From positions 186,001 to 250,000 of the forward strand of contig NZ_JABFDF010000005.1 of the NCBI RefSeq assembly GCF_013403985.1: a DNA stretch of 64,000 bases. The letters run 5' to 3'. The stretch comes from Winogradskyella ludwigii (GTDB taxonomy: Bacteria; Bacteroidota; Bacteroidia; Flavobacteriales; Flavobacteriaceae). Of this stretch, positions 8,441 to 17,142 are shown piece by piece. The notes under the pieces were generated by a model. It was not told the DNA's origin. It saw nothing but the letters and a program-made list of their open reading frames with translations, and did not search any database. The stretch's first letter is position 1, and every line of letters begins with the position of its first letter. The position numbers and the translations under genes were made by a program.

Positions 8441-8992
8441 ATGGTAGATAAGGTTCTTGTTGAAGCTTTAAAAAAACGAAATTCAGAAGCACTGAAATCC
8501 GTTTATTTAGATTACAAGGCAGCTTTTATTGGATTTGCAAAAAAATATCCTTTAGATGAAGCAACGATTATTGATATTTATCAAGATGCTATTATTGCGT
8601 TGCATGATAACGCTGTTGATGGAAAATTAGACGATTTAAAAAGTGAACTAAAAACCTATCTCTTTAGTATTGGAAAATACATGATTTACAAAAGGTTAAG
8701 ACAACAAAAAAAGATATATTCAATTGATGAGGATACAACTTTAGAGAGCTTAAAAATAGATACTGATTACACTATAGATTTAATAGAAGATCTGTCTGAA
8801 GATCAGCAAAAATTACAAATGGCCTTTAAAAGTTTAGGTGAAAAATGTAAAACCATATTAACGCTATTCTATTACAGAGGTTTTACTATTGATGAAATTA
8901 CAAATGAATTAAACTATTCTAATAAAGATGTAGCAAAAAGCCAAAAATCGCGTTGTATAAAATCCCTTAAAGACCTGATTTTTAAACCCTAA
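8441..8992 (+). CDS. ECF-type RNA polymerase sigma factor
   Basis: 183 residues, the usual size for an ECF sigma factor. Region 2 is at about 15-85 (YLDYKAAFIGFAKKYPLDEATIIDIYQD ... LKTYLFSIGKYMIYKRLRQQK) and region 4 at about 120-180 (FKSLGEKCKTILTLFYYRGFTIDEIT...LNYSNKDVAKSQKSRCIKSLK). Unlike many flavobacterial ECF genes it is not beside a FecR-type anti-sigma gene. The next gene, two bases downstream, encodes a membrane TPR protein that could take that role. The probable target is the repeated two-part motif at 6981-7010, 8345-8375 and 8410-8439. The class is confident; the targets are inferred. Confidence 0.88.
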   Translation: MVDKVLVEALKKRNSEALKSVYLDYKAAFIGFAKKYPLDEATIIDIYQDAIIALHDNAVDGKLDDLKSELKTYLFSIGKYMIYKRLRQQKKIYSIDEDTTLESLKIDTDYTIDLIEDLSEDQQKLQMAFKSLGEKCKTILTLFYYRGFTIDEITNELNYSNKDVAKSQKSRCIKSLKDLIFKP

Positions 8993-8994
8993 TT

Positions 8995-9711
8995 ATGACT
9001 AAAGACAAACTCATAGCGCACTATTTTTCTAAAACGCTTTCCCCTGAAGCGCAAAAGGAATTTGACCATTTATTGGCCACAGATCCTGAATTTAAAAAAA
9101 CGTTTAAATTTCAAGAGAATCTTAAAACGGTTATCAAAAAAGATACACAAACACAACTAAAAGAAGAACTACAGTCTTTTGAAAATTCTACAAAAACATC
9201 GTCAAAAACATATATAAAATGGCTAGCTGCAGCTTCTATTATTATACTATTAGCACTGCCTAGTTTCTGGTATTTTGGACCATCTAATTTAAATAACGAC
9301 GTACTTTTCGCAACCAATTTTACACCTTTTGAAAATGTAGTACATCCAATTGTGCGTGGAGAAGATTCTAACGATTTAAAAACTAAAGCTTTTATTTCTT
9401 ATGAAGCTAAAGAGTATGAATTAGCACTCAATTATTTTGATGCTATTTTAAAGGAAGGTGACAATGCTACGATTGCATTTTACAAAGCCAATGTTTTATT
9501 ACAATTGAATAAGAATAACGAAGCTATAAAAATATTGGAACAGAATAATGAGCTACCACAACAACTAAAAGCCCAACAGCAATGGTACTTAGCACTAGCT
9601 TATACTAAAACCAATAACACTAATAAAGCTATAGCGCGTTTAAACACAGTGATAGAAAATGGTACTTATAAGAAAAATGCCGCTGAGCAGTTATTAAAGC
9701 AATTAGATTAG
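8995..9711 (+). CDS. Single-pass membrane TPR protein (possible anti-sigma partner)
   Basis: 238 residues. The N-terminal 70 residues are cytoplasmic and helical (DKLIAHYFSKTLSPEAQKEFDHLL), like the N-terminal domain of anti-sigma proteins. One membrane segment lies at about 75-93 (WLAAASIIILLALPSFWYF), followed by a periplasmic TPR-like region at about 120-235 (AFISYEAKEYELALNYFDAIL, ATIAFYKANVLLQLNKNNEAIKIL, QWYLALAYTKTNNTNKAIARL). It is translationally close to the sigma gene (2-bp gap). A cytoplasmic helical domain plus a sensing periplasmic domain is the layout expected for an anti-sigma or signal-relay protein. No zinc-binding HxxxCxxC motif is present, so it is not a classical ZAS protein. 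Confidence 0.75.
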   Translation: MTKDKLIAHYFSKTLSPEAQKEFDHLLATDPEFKKTFKFQENLKTVIKKDTQTQLKEELQSFENSTKTSSKTYIKWLAAASIIILLALPSFWYFGPSNLNNDVLFATNFTPFENVVHPIVRGEDSNDLKTKAFISYEAKEYELALNYFDAILKEGDNATIAFYKANVLLQLNKNNEAIKILEQNNELPQQLKAQQQWYLALAYTKTNNTNKAIARLNTVIENGTYKKNAAEQLLKQLD

Positions 9712-9954
9712 ACGTTATCACAACACTTCGTTTTTATTTTTAAAAAGACTTACTTAAACATTCTTTAATTTCTTTCTTTTAGCTTTTAAGAAGCAAAAGT
9801 CAGATGGGCTAAAATTTATCGTTTCAACTAAACTTTATACTGAAATTGCTGAATTTGTACTTGGAAGCCTCTATTTATAAAAAAGCAGAATTTTTACTTT
9901 TATAAAACAGAATATGCTAATAGTCTGTATATTACGATTCCTAACAGAAAAATT

Positions 9955-12696
9955 ATGCACAAATTATTAACGTTACTACTTATATTTTACACTTTTCTAT
10001 CACTTTCCGGACAAACTAAAGAGCGTGATAGTATTTTAGGCGTTTTAGAAAAGTATGATGATGCTTATGATTTTAAAAGCACACTTACACTTAGTAAAGC
10101 CTCTCAAAAAGATGTTGTTCCACAAACTGCAACCGATAGTTTATATCTGGCAAGTCTAATCTACTATGAAGCAAATGGCATCTCTCAATCTGGTAACATT
10201 CCTGCTATGAGAAAAGCTTATAACAGCGCAATTACCATGTGCCCAAATACAGATGATGGCAACGTATTAAAAGCGATTACAATATCTAGTAGTTGTGTAA
10301 TTGAGCATATATCAGGTCTAAATATTATTGCTTACAAAAAAACAGAAGAAGCATTAGCCATATTAGAACGCGTAGAAAAACCTGTTTTTTTTGAGATTCT
10401 TACTAGTTTAAATACTGTAATGGCTCAAAACACTCTAGATTTTGAAGAAATGGAAAAACATAAAACCTATCTTTCTAAAGCCAATAATGTATTTTACGCA
10501 CATGAAAACGACTATAAAACCTCGGCGAAAATGAAGTTTTATATATCAATGTTACGCTTTTTAAAAGCTAAAGATGGTGAAGAAAAAGACATTTTAAAAT
10601 TGCTTCATAAAATTAAAAACATTGATGACAAGGCTTCTGACCCTACGTATGAATTCAAATTGGACCTTGTACAAATTACCATTGCAGAGTTTTATCTACA
10701 ACAATTTAATAACGGAAATAAATTTGCTGCAAAAAAAGCATATAGAATTTTAGAGAATGTACTAAATGATAAAAGCAGTGATAGGATGACTGAATATTAC
10801 AAAAAGTATGCTTGGTATATTAAAAACGAATTGTTATTAGCTGAAAATAAATTAGAGCTAGCATTAATAAGCAATACAGAGCTTATTTCTATTTGTAAAC
10901 CTAAAGAGTCTCGATTACGACATAATGTGTACCAACGTATCAAAATACTATTAGCGTTAGGAAGGTATGAAGAAGCACAAAAGGAACTATATGAAATGGT
11001 AGTTCTTTTTCACTCAGGAAAAGATATACTAAACAAGGATTATTTAAACTTTGAATCGTCCCAAAAAATAGAATATGTATCTATTTTTTTAGAATTATCT
11101 CATGCTTTTGAAACACATATTAGCAAAAAAAATACAATTAATGAAACGGTACTAAAATTAAACAAATTAGCCTTATTACAATTAACCAATAGTGTAGAAA
11201 ATAAACTAACAACACCCAAAACAAGAAGACTTTTTGACCAAATCATTTCTAATATAATAAAATCTAAAAAATATGGCTTAGGCAAAGTAATACCTAACTC
11301 TAAACTCATAGAGCTTATTGAAAACACCAATAACACTCTAAACTGGCAAGAGTTTTTACAAAATAGAGCTTATGCAGAATTACCTTTTATTAATAATTAC
11401 AAATACGAAGAAGTTGCTCTTAGAAATCAATTAGTAGAAGTCAGAAAAAAGAAACAAGACAGTACTGTTCTAAAATTAGAATTACAATTAGAGCAATTAC
11501 AACAGAATTTTGAAGAAGCTCACCCTGGTTATTCAAAATTTGCATTTTCAGACTTTAAGATTTTAGACTTTCAAAACGAAATGCAAAATGATGAAGTCGT
11601 TTTACGCTATAAAAATATTAACGATTCGTTATACACTTTTGTTATCAGTAAAACTGACGTTAACCTTGTAAATCTTGGATTATCAAATACTATTTCACAA
11701 TCTGTTAAAACTTATTTATCATCTATTTCTAAAAGAACCGATGCAAATGCCCTTTCTAAAAAACTATATAACCAATTACTTCCTCAAGACATTTCAGTCT
11801 ATAACCACATTAACCTTATACCAGACACCTATTTATTTAAATTACCTTTTGAAACCCTAAAAAGCACATCTGGTAATTATTTAATTGAAGAAAAAAGTGT
11901 TTTATACGCTCCTTACCTTTCCCTACTACAACATAATAGTGTATCAAACACGAATCAAGATCAAACGAGCCTTATGATTTTTACACCAACATATAATTCC
12001 GTTGTTGCTAAATCTACAGAAGTCGTTGTAAGAGGTAATGCTTACCGATTAAACGGTGCTAAAAAAGAATCCCAACTACTTGCTGACTTATTTGAAAACA
12101 CATCATTTTCTAATTATTCTGCCACTAAAGAGAACTTTAAACAGCACGCACCAGATGGCCAACTGTTACATTTGTCTATGCACGCCAATATAAATGCTGA
12201 TACGCCAGAATTAAGTTACCTTTTATTTACAGAAGGAAATACGGACAACAAACTATACTTAGAGGAATTATATGGTATGAATTTAAAAGCAGACATGGCG
12301 GTTTTAAGTGCCTGCAAAACAGGTGTTGGAGAATTAGATTTGGATAAAGGTATCATTTCTCTACACAGGGCTTTTACGCAAGCTGGAGTACCTACAACCG
12401 TTTCTAGCTTATGGAGTGCACCAGATAATGCTACCCAAAAAATCATGGTTCAATTTTATAAAGAACTAAAATTAGGAAAAACTAAAGCAGAAGCCCTTCA
12501 ACAAGCAAAACTTAATTATTTAAAAACCACCGATAATGCCATGCTTAAAGCTCCGTTTTATTGGGCTGGTTTTGTAATAAATGGGGACAATAAGGCTATA
12601 CTGCTTCCTAGTTCAGAAACAAATTATTTGCTCTGGTTGGGTTTAGGAGCAGGTGTAATTATGTTACTTATCATATTATATTTTCGTAAGAAATAA
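9955..12696 (+). CDS. Exported CHAT-domain protease with TPR-like helices and C-terminal membrane anchor
   Basis: 913 residues. A signal peptide (LLTLLLIFYTFLSLSGQ) is followed by about 500 residues of TPR-like helical repeats and a coiled segment (about 480-525, rich in Gln/Glu/Leu). A CHAT domain covers about 590-875. The caspase-type catalytic pair is present: His743 in LSMHA and Cys787 in VLSACKTG, with the conserved AGVPTTVSSLWSAPD following. The C-terminus is a hydrophobic segment (about 888-909) and RKK, so the protease domain is predicted to face the periplasm, anchored from its C-terminus. CHAT proteins of known function (separase-like, TPR-CHAT of type III-E CRISPR, gasdermin-activating proteases) cut specific partners after a sensing event. 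Placement 240 bp after the sigma/TPR pair suggests a regulated proteolysis role, possibly on the TPR membrane protein; this is inference. Confidence 0.85.
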   Translation: MHKLLTLLLIFYTFLSLSGQTKERDSILGVLEKYDDAYDFKSTLTLSKASQKDVVPQTATDSLYLASLIYYEANGISQSGNIPAMRKAYNSAITMCPNTDDGNVLKAITISSSCVIEHISGLNIIAYKKTEEALAILERVEKPVFFEILTSLNTVMAQNTLDFEEMEKHKTYLSKANNVFYAHENDYKTSAKMKFYISMLRFLKAKDGEEKDILKLLHKIKNIDDKASDPTYEFKLDLVQITIAEFYLQQFNNGNKFAAKKAYRILENVLNDKSSDRMTEYYKKYAWYIKNELLLAENKLELALISNTELISICKPKESRLRHNVYQRIKILLALGRYEEAQKELYEMVVLFHSGKDILNKDYLNFESSQKIEYVSIFLELSHAFETHISKKNTINETVLKLNKLALLQLTNSVENKLTTPKTRRLFDQIISNIIKSKKYGLGKVIPNSKLIELIENTNNTLNWQEFLQNRAYAELPFINNYKYEEVALRNQLVEVRKKKQDSTVLKLELQLEQLQQNFEEAHPGYSKFAFSDFKILDFQNEMQNDEVVLRYKNINDSLYTFVISKTDVNLVNLGLSNTISQSVKTYLSSISKRTDANALSKKLYNQLLPQDISVYNHINLIPDTYLFKLPFETLKSTSGNYLIEEKSVLYAPYLSLLQHNSVSNTNQDQTSLMIFTPTYNSVVAKSTEVVVRGNAYRLNGAKKESQLLADLFENTSFSNYSATKENFKQHAPDGQLLHLSMHANINADTPELSYLLFTEGNTDNKLYLEELYGMNLKADMAVLSACKTGVGELDLDKGIISLHRAFTQAGVPTTVSSLWSAPDNATQKIMVQFYKELKLGKTKAEALQQAKLNYLKTTDNAMLKAPFYWAGFVINGDNKAILLPSSETNYLLWLGLGAGVIMLLIILYFRKK

Positions 12697-12806
12697 ATTT
12701 AAGAAGAAAACCATCTAAACCTTCATTAGGTAAGAATTAATAATTTTAAAAAGTCCTTATAAATGTTAAGGTAATGTAATTGACTCACACGTTTTAAGCC
12801 TAAGTG

Positions 12807-13376
12807 TTAACGATTCATTTTCTCAGCCACCTTCTCCAACTCAGCATACCAATCTTCTCCAAACTTTCTAATCAATGCTTCTTTTACAAATTTATAAACA
12901 GGCACTTGCAATTCTTTACCTAAAGAACAGGCATCATCACAAATTTCCCACTTATCGTAATTTACACCAGAGAACTCAGTGTATTCTCGCACTCGTATAG
13001 GATATAAGTGACAAGACACAGGTTTTTTCCATTTAATCTCTCCTTGATTATAAGCTTCTTCAATAGCACAAAGCGCTGTTTTTTTCTCATCAAAAATAAC
13101 ATATGCACAATCTGCTCCATTGATTAATGGTGTTTCAAAATCGCCAAAATCAGTCGTTATTGAAGTTCCTTGAGCTTCGATAGCGTCAATACCTTCTTGT
13201 CGAAGAAAAGGTTTTACTAATGGGTAGATATCTTCTAAGATTTTAACCTCATCTTTTTCTAAAGGTGCGCCTGCATCGCCATCAATGCAACACGCTCCTT
13301 TACATGCCGAAAGGTTACAAACAAAATCTTTTTCAATTATGTCTTCTGATACTATAGTTTTTCCAAGTTGGAACAT
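12807..13376 (-). CDS. DUF3109 family cysteine-cluster protein
   Basis: 189 residues matching the DUF3109 pattern: CNLSACKGACCIDGDAGAPL near the start (residues 20-39), a mid-region GADCAYVIFDEKKTALCAIEEAY, PVSCHLYPIRV, and CDDACSLGKELQVPVYKF. The many conserved cysteines suggest an iron-sulphur or zinc site like that of YkgJ-type proteins. The protein is cytoplasmic, with no signal peptide. It stands alone, convergent with the CHAT gene and divergent from marC. Biochemical role not established for the family. Confidence 0.85.
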   Translation of the reverse strand: MFQLGKTIVSEDIIEKDFVCNLSACKGACCIDGDAGAPLEKDEVKILEDIYPLVKPFLRQEGIDAIEAQGTSITTDFGDFETPLINGADCAYVIFDEKKTALCAIEEAYNQGEIKWKKPVSCHLYPIRVREYTEFSGVNYDKWEICDDACSLGKELQVPVYKFVKEALIRKFGEDWYAELEKVAEKMNR

Positions 13377-13568
13377 ACATCACTATTTCTTATACAATGC
13401 GAAAATACTTAAACTAATACTATTTCAAAGTTCAAATAGTATTAATCGTAATTTAATATTGAAAATATTGAATAATATCGCACCTTTGCAAAAAATTTGA
13501 GATTCTAAACAAGAATTAAACATATAAAAACCTGTAAATTAATATTTTACATATAAAACTATACAGAA

Positions 13569-14150
13569 ATGGAATTTGATTTTAAACAAATATTTACCGC
13601 CTTTATGATTCTCTTTGCTGTAATTGATATTATAGGAAATATTCCAATAATCATCGATCTCAGAAAGAAAGTGGGACATATACAAAGTGGAAAAGCGTCA
13701 ATAATAGCTGGTATTATAATGATTATTTTTCTATTTGTAGGAAAAAGTCTTCTTAGTCTTATTGGAATAGATGTCAACTCATTTGCCGTTGCTGGTGCTT
13801 TTGTCATCTTTTTTATTGCCTTAGAAATGGTTTTAGGCATCACACTTTATAAAGATGATGAGCACAGTGCTGTTACTGCTTCGGTATTTCCATTGGCTTT
13901 TCCGCTTATGGCTGGACCAGGAACTTTAACAACGTTATTATCTCTACGTGCAGAATTTGCAATTGAAAATATTATTGTTGCAGTGATTAGTAATGTTATC
14001 ATCATTTATGTGGTTTTAAAAACATCTTCAAAGATTGAACGCATTATAGGAACCAACGGAATTAACATAATAAGAAAAATATTTGGTGTAATTTTGTTAG
14101 CGATCGCAGTGAAATTGTTTGCTCATAACATTAAAGCACTATTGGCTTAA
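13569..14150 (+). CDS. MarC/UPF0056 family membrane protein
   Basis: 193 residues, about six membrane segments, with the family pattern FKQIFTAFMILFAVIDIIGNIPIII at the N-terminus and PLAFPLMAGPGTLTTLL in the middle (residues about 110-127). Despite the name, MarC was shown not to confer antibiotic resistance in E. coli; some members have been proposed to move amino acids. The substrate here is unknown. The gene is followed after 12 bp by a small membrane protein gene and then a flavoprotein gene, probably one transcript. The end KLFAHNIKALLA is typical for the family. Confidence 0.88.
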   Translation: MEFDFKQIFTAFMILFAVIDIIGNIPIIIDLRKKVGHIQSGKASIIAGIIMIIFLFVGKSLLSLIGIDVNSFAVAGAFVIFFIALEMVLGITLYKDDEHSAVTASVFPLAFPLMAGPGTLTTLLSLRAEFAIENIIVAVISNVIIIYVVLKTSSKIERIIGTNGINIIRKIFGVILLAIAVKLFAHNIKALLA

Positions 14151-14162
14151 TTTTTTTTAAAC

Positions 14163-14363
14163 ATGAAAATATTTACACTTATTCTATCGGTTATTGCTAT
14201 AGCTCTTATTATTTTTAATGCTAGAGAGTTAAATTTTAATGCCCTCTTTGAAGGTGAAAGTCAGACGGCTTTAATTACAATTATAGCATCGTTATGCTCT
14301 ATATTATTATTGCAAATTCTTAGAATTTCTAAGAAGATTGAAAAACTAAGTAAAAAACGCTAA
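14163..14363 (+). CDS. Small two-helix membrane protein (66 aa)
   Basis: Two hydrophobic stretches (residues 3-19 and 36-52) are separated by a polar loop (RELNFNALFEGESQTA), with a basic tail (RISKKIEKLSKKR). Length and layout resemble small inner-membrane proteins common in flavobacteria, but I do not recognise a named family. Its stop codon overlaps the ATG of the flavoprotein gene (TAATG), which implies translational coupling and supports it being real. Confidence 0.7.
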   Translation: MKIFTLILSVIAIALIIFNARELNFNALFEGESQTALITIIASLCSILLLQILRISKKIEKLSKKR

Positions 14364-14968
14364 TGACTTTTGATGCTTTAATTATTGGTGGTGGAGCCGC
14401 AGGTTTATCTTGTGCTTTGGTCTTAGGCTCTGCTCAACACAAACCATTTGCTAAAGAAAAAAACATCGGCATTATTACGCATCAAAAAACATCGCATCTT
14501 CAAAATGCATTGTTCAATAATGTTTTAGGATTACAGCCTGGTACTTTAGGTGCAGACTTATTAAATGATGGCTTAAAACAACTTAACGATTTATATCCTC
14601 AAGTTAATCAATTAGATAACGAGAAAGTTTTATCAATAACAAAGAATTCTAATGGATTTACAATTGAAACTAACAAAAATAACTATCATTCTAAAATTGT
14701 GGTTATAGCTGTGGGTTACACCAATTTAATGACTATAGAAGGTCTTGAAAACTATATTGAACCACATCCAAGAGCTGCCATTGAAAAAGATAGAATTTGG
14801 CTAAAAAACACAGATCACCTCATTGAAAAAAACTTGTATGTTGCTGGAACTTTAGCAGGATGGCGAAGTCAGTTTGCTATCGCTTGTGGTAGTGGCTCAC
14901 ATGTTGCTACAGATATTTTAACGCTTTGGAATGGTGGAAAACACACCAAAATTCATGATAAAATATAA
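14363..14968 (+). CDS. Short FAD-binding oxidoreductase (thioredoxin-reductase-like half protein)
   Basis: 201 residues. A GGGAAGLSCALVLG dinucleotide-binding motif at residues 8-21 and the C-terminal IEKNLYVAGTLAGWRSQFAIACGSGSHVA block (FAD-contacting AGT/GD-type motif) are those of the thioredoxin reductase/AhpF family. That family is usually about 310 residues; the inserted NADPH-binding domain and its CxxC are absent here, so only the FAD half is present. It cannot be a standard thioredoxin reductase. It may take electrons from another partner or act on a small substrate. Coupled to the small membrane gene upstream by a one-base overlap. Complete rather than broken: start, both FAD motifs and stop are in place. 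Confidence 0.75.
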   Translation: MTFDALIIGGGAAGLSCALVLGSAQHKPFAKEKNIGIITHQKTSHLQNALFNNVLGLQPGTLGADLLNDGLKQLNDLYPQVNQLDNEKVLSITKNSNGFTIETNKNNYHSKIVVIAVGYTNLMTIEGLENYIEPHPRAAIEKDRIWLKNTDHLIEKNLYVAGTLAGWRSQFAIACGSGSHVATDILTLWNGGKHTKIHDKI

Positions 14969-14972
14969 CTAG

Positions 14973-16583
14973 CTATTCTTGTTTGATATTAGGATATTCT
15001 GTACTTAGTAGAATAACTTCCTGTACCATAATATCCTCTTTATTAATAATTTCTTCGAATGCATTATCATCAAACAACTGTCGTGCTAATGTTGCCTTAA
15101 TAAGACGTCTAATTTCATCATTGTAAGCTACAAAAACAATATTAGTACGTTCTCGCTTATTAACGAAGTCTTCAAAACTCACAACAACATCATCACTTAC
15201 CTCAAAATTATTTATAAAATCGTATTTAGAAATGTCTTTGTATAAATTACGATCCTTATCTAATTTTTCAAATACAAAGTAGCCAAAATGACCTCTTCGT
15301 CTTAAATAATTAATGGTTTCATTATCAAACAGACGATCTACTGGCACAAATACATCTGGAATAATACCTCCACCACCATACACTATTTTCCCTTTTGGAG
15401 TTGTAAATTTTAAAGAATCGTCTACTTCAATATTTTCTTCATCTACTAATTCTCCCGTTCTTAAACGTTTATTATAATCATTATAATAACTCTCACTGTC
15501 TCCGTTTGTATATGGTTTTTGAATAGAACGGCCTGTTGGTGTATAATACCGAGATACTGTTAAGCGTACCGCACTGCCATCTCCTAAAGCCATTTCTCGC
15601 TGCACTAAACCTTTCCCGTAGGAACGGCGTCCAACAATAATACCTTTATCATTATCTTGAAGAGCACCAGCTATAACTTCACTTGCAGATGCAGAGTTTT
15701 CATTGATTAGAATATAAATTTCACCATCTTCAAAATCTCCTCGTCCTGTAGCATAAATATGTTCTTCTTTTCCTCTTTTATCTTTTGTAAAAAGAATAAG
15801 CTTATCGTCTTCTAAAAACTCGTCTGCAATTTGTTCTGCAATACCCAAAAAACCACCTGGATTATCTCTTAGATCTAGTGCCAATTCTGTAGCACCAAGA
15901 TCTTTTAATTCCTCTAACGCTGCCTTAAACTCATCAAAAGTAGATTCAGCGAAGCGATTCATTTTTATATAACCTAAATTATCAGTAAGCATATAAGCAG
16001 ACTCGACACTTTTAATAGGAATTGCTTTTCGTTTTACTTCAAACTCCAACAACTCATCTTCACCTTTTCTAAAAATAGTGAGTTTTACATTCGTGTTTTT
16101 ATCACCTTTTAATTTTTCGCTAATAAAATCACTAGGCACATCAGGACCATAAAGTGTATCTCCATCTGCTAGAAGAATACGATCACCACCCATAATTCCT
16201 GCGCGCTCACTTGGTCCACCTTCAGTAGGTTTTACAACGGCAATACTATCTTTGTAAGGATAAAAATTAATACCAATACCAACAAAATCACCTTTCATAT
16301 TTTCGGTGATGCGTTCTAAGTCTTCTTTGGGAATATATGTAGAATGCGGATCTAGATTATTTAAAATACCATTGACTGTAACGTCTACAATACTGTCTGT
16401 ATTAACATCCTCTACATATTCATAGTCAATATAATCTATTAACCGATTGAGTTTGTTTTTTTTACTATTTGTTGTGAAGAGGTTGTCTGATGTGTCAGAG
16501 AAATTCAACTTTCCTCCAATAATAACTCCGGCTGCAATTGCAACACCGACAATAAGTGGTATGTATTTATTTTTTGTTGTCAT
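14973..16583 (-). CDS. S41 family carboxyl-terminal processing peptidase
   Basis: Residues 6-25 (YIPLIVGVAIAAGVIIGG) are a membrane anchor, so the enzyme faces the periplasm. A PDZ domain is at about 75-165 (GIGINFYPYKDSIAVVKPTEGGPSERAG in outline), followed by the S41 core: LALDLRDNPGG, ENSASASEVIAGALQDN with the catalytic serine, and RRSYGKGLVQ with the catalytic lysine. These tail-specific proteases degrade or mature envelope proteins. I chose the ATG at 16583, one base after the stop of the deaminase gene; an in-frame ATG at 16613 lies inside that gene and would only add residues before the anchor. Length about 536 residues fits the family. Confidence 0.9.
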   Translation of the reverse strand: MTTKNKYIPLIVGVAIAAGVIIGGKLNFSDTSDNLFTTNSKKNKLNRLIDYIDYEYVEDVNTDSIVDVTVNGILNNLDPHSTYIPKEDLERITENMKGDFVGIGINFYPYKDSIAVVKPTEGGPSERAGIMGGDRILLADGDTLYGPDVPSDFISEKLKGDKNTNVKLTIFRKGEDELLEFEVKRKAIPIKSVESAYMLTDNLGYIKMNRFAESTFDEFKAALEELKDLGATELALDLRDNPGGFLGIAEQIADEFLEDDKLILFTKDKRGKEEHIYATGRGDFEDGEIYILINENSASASEVIAGALQDNDKGIIVGRRSYGKGLVQREMALGDGSAVRLTVSRYYTPTGRSIQKPYTNGDSESYYNDYNKRLRTGELVDEENIEVDDSLKFTTPKGKIVYGGGGIIPDVFVPVDRLFDNETINYLRRRGHFGYFVFEKLDKDRNLYKDISKYDFINNFEVSDDVVVSFEDFVNKRERTNIVFVAYNDEIRRLIKATLARQLFDDNAFEEIINKEDIMVQEVILLSTEYPNIKQE

Positions 16584-16584
16584 A

Positions 16585-17037
16585 CTATTTCCCATCAAAA
16601 CGGGAATCTGCATTTAAATCTTCAATATGTTCCAATTCAATTCCTGCTTTTCTTAGAAAATCAATTCCAGAACAATCTTTATAACCTTGACGATAAACCA
16701 CTCTTACAATACCTGCTTGATGAATTAGTTTACTACACTCTTTACATGGAGATAACGTAATATACAATGTAGCTCCTTGGCAAGATTGCGTAGACGATGC
16801 TACTTTTAATATCGCATTTGCTTCAGCATGCAAAACATACCATTTGGTGTAACCTTCATCATCTTCACAATAGTTTTCAAAACCTGTAGGTGTACCATTG
16901 TAACCGTCAGAAATGATCATTCTATCCTTAACAATTATGGCGCCAACTTGTTTACGCTTACAATGCGAAAGTTTTCCCCATTCTGTGGCCATGCGCAAAT
17001 AGGCTTTGTCGTAACGTAATTGTTTTTTATCTGGCAT
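16585..17037 (-). CDS. dCMP/cytidine deaminase family protein (ComEB-like)
   Basis: 150 residues with the zinc-dependent deaminase signature: HAEANAIL at about 74-81 (zinc His and catalytic Glu) and SPCKEC at about 102-107 (two zinc cysteines). The KQVGAIIVKDRMIISDGYNGTP segment is characteristic of deoxycytidylate deaminases, which make dUMP for thymidylate synthesis. Cytoplasmic. The gene ends one base before the ATG of the S41 peptidase, so the two are probably co-transcribed, an arrangement often seen in flavobacteria. Confidence 0.92.
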   Translation of the reverse strand: MPDKKQLRYDKAYLRMATEWGKLSHCKRKQVGAIIVKDRMIISDGYNGTPTGFENYCEDDEGYTKWYVLHAEANAILKVASSTQSCQGATLYITLSPCKECSKLIHQAGIVRVVYRQGYKDCSGIDFLRKAGIELEHIEDLNADSRFDGK

Positions 17038-17142
17038 TAAAAATTTGTTGTTGAATAATAGACACTTGCAGGTAACGAATATAAACGCTTAGTATTTTAT
17101 ATACAATTTACTTGTCGTTAAAGTTTTACCAAACTTATGGAC

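Noticed and set aside
14363..14968. Truncated pseudogene of thioredoxin reductase
   Set aside because: Both FAD motifs, start, stop and translational overlap with the upstream gene are intact, so it reads as a genuine short protein.
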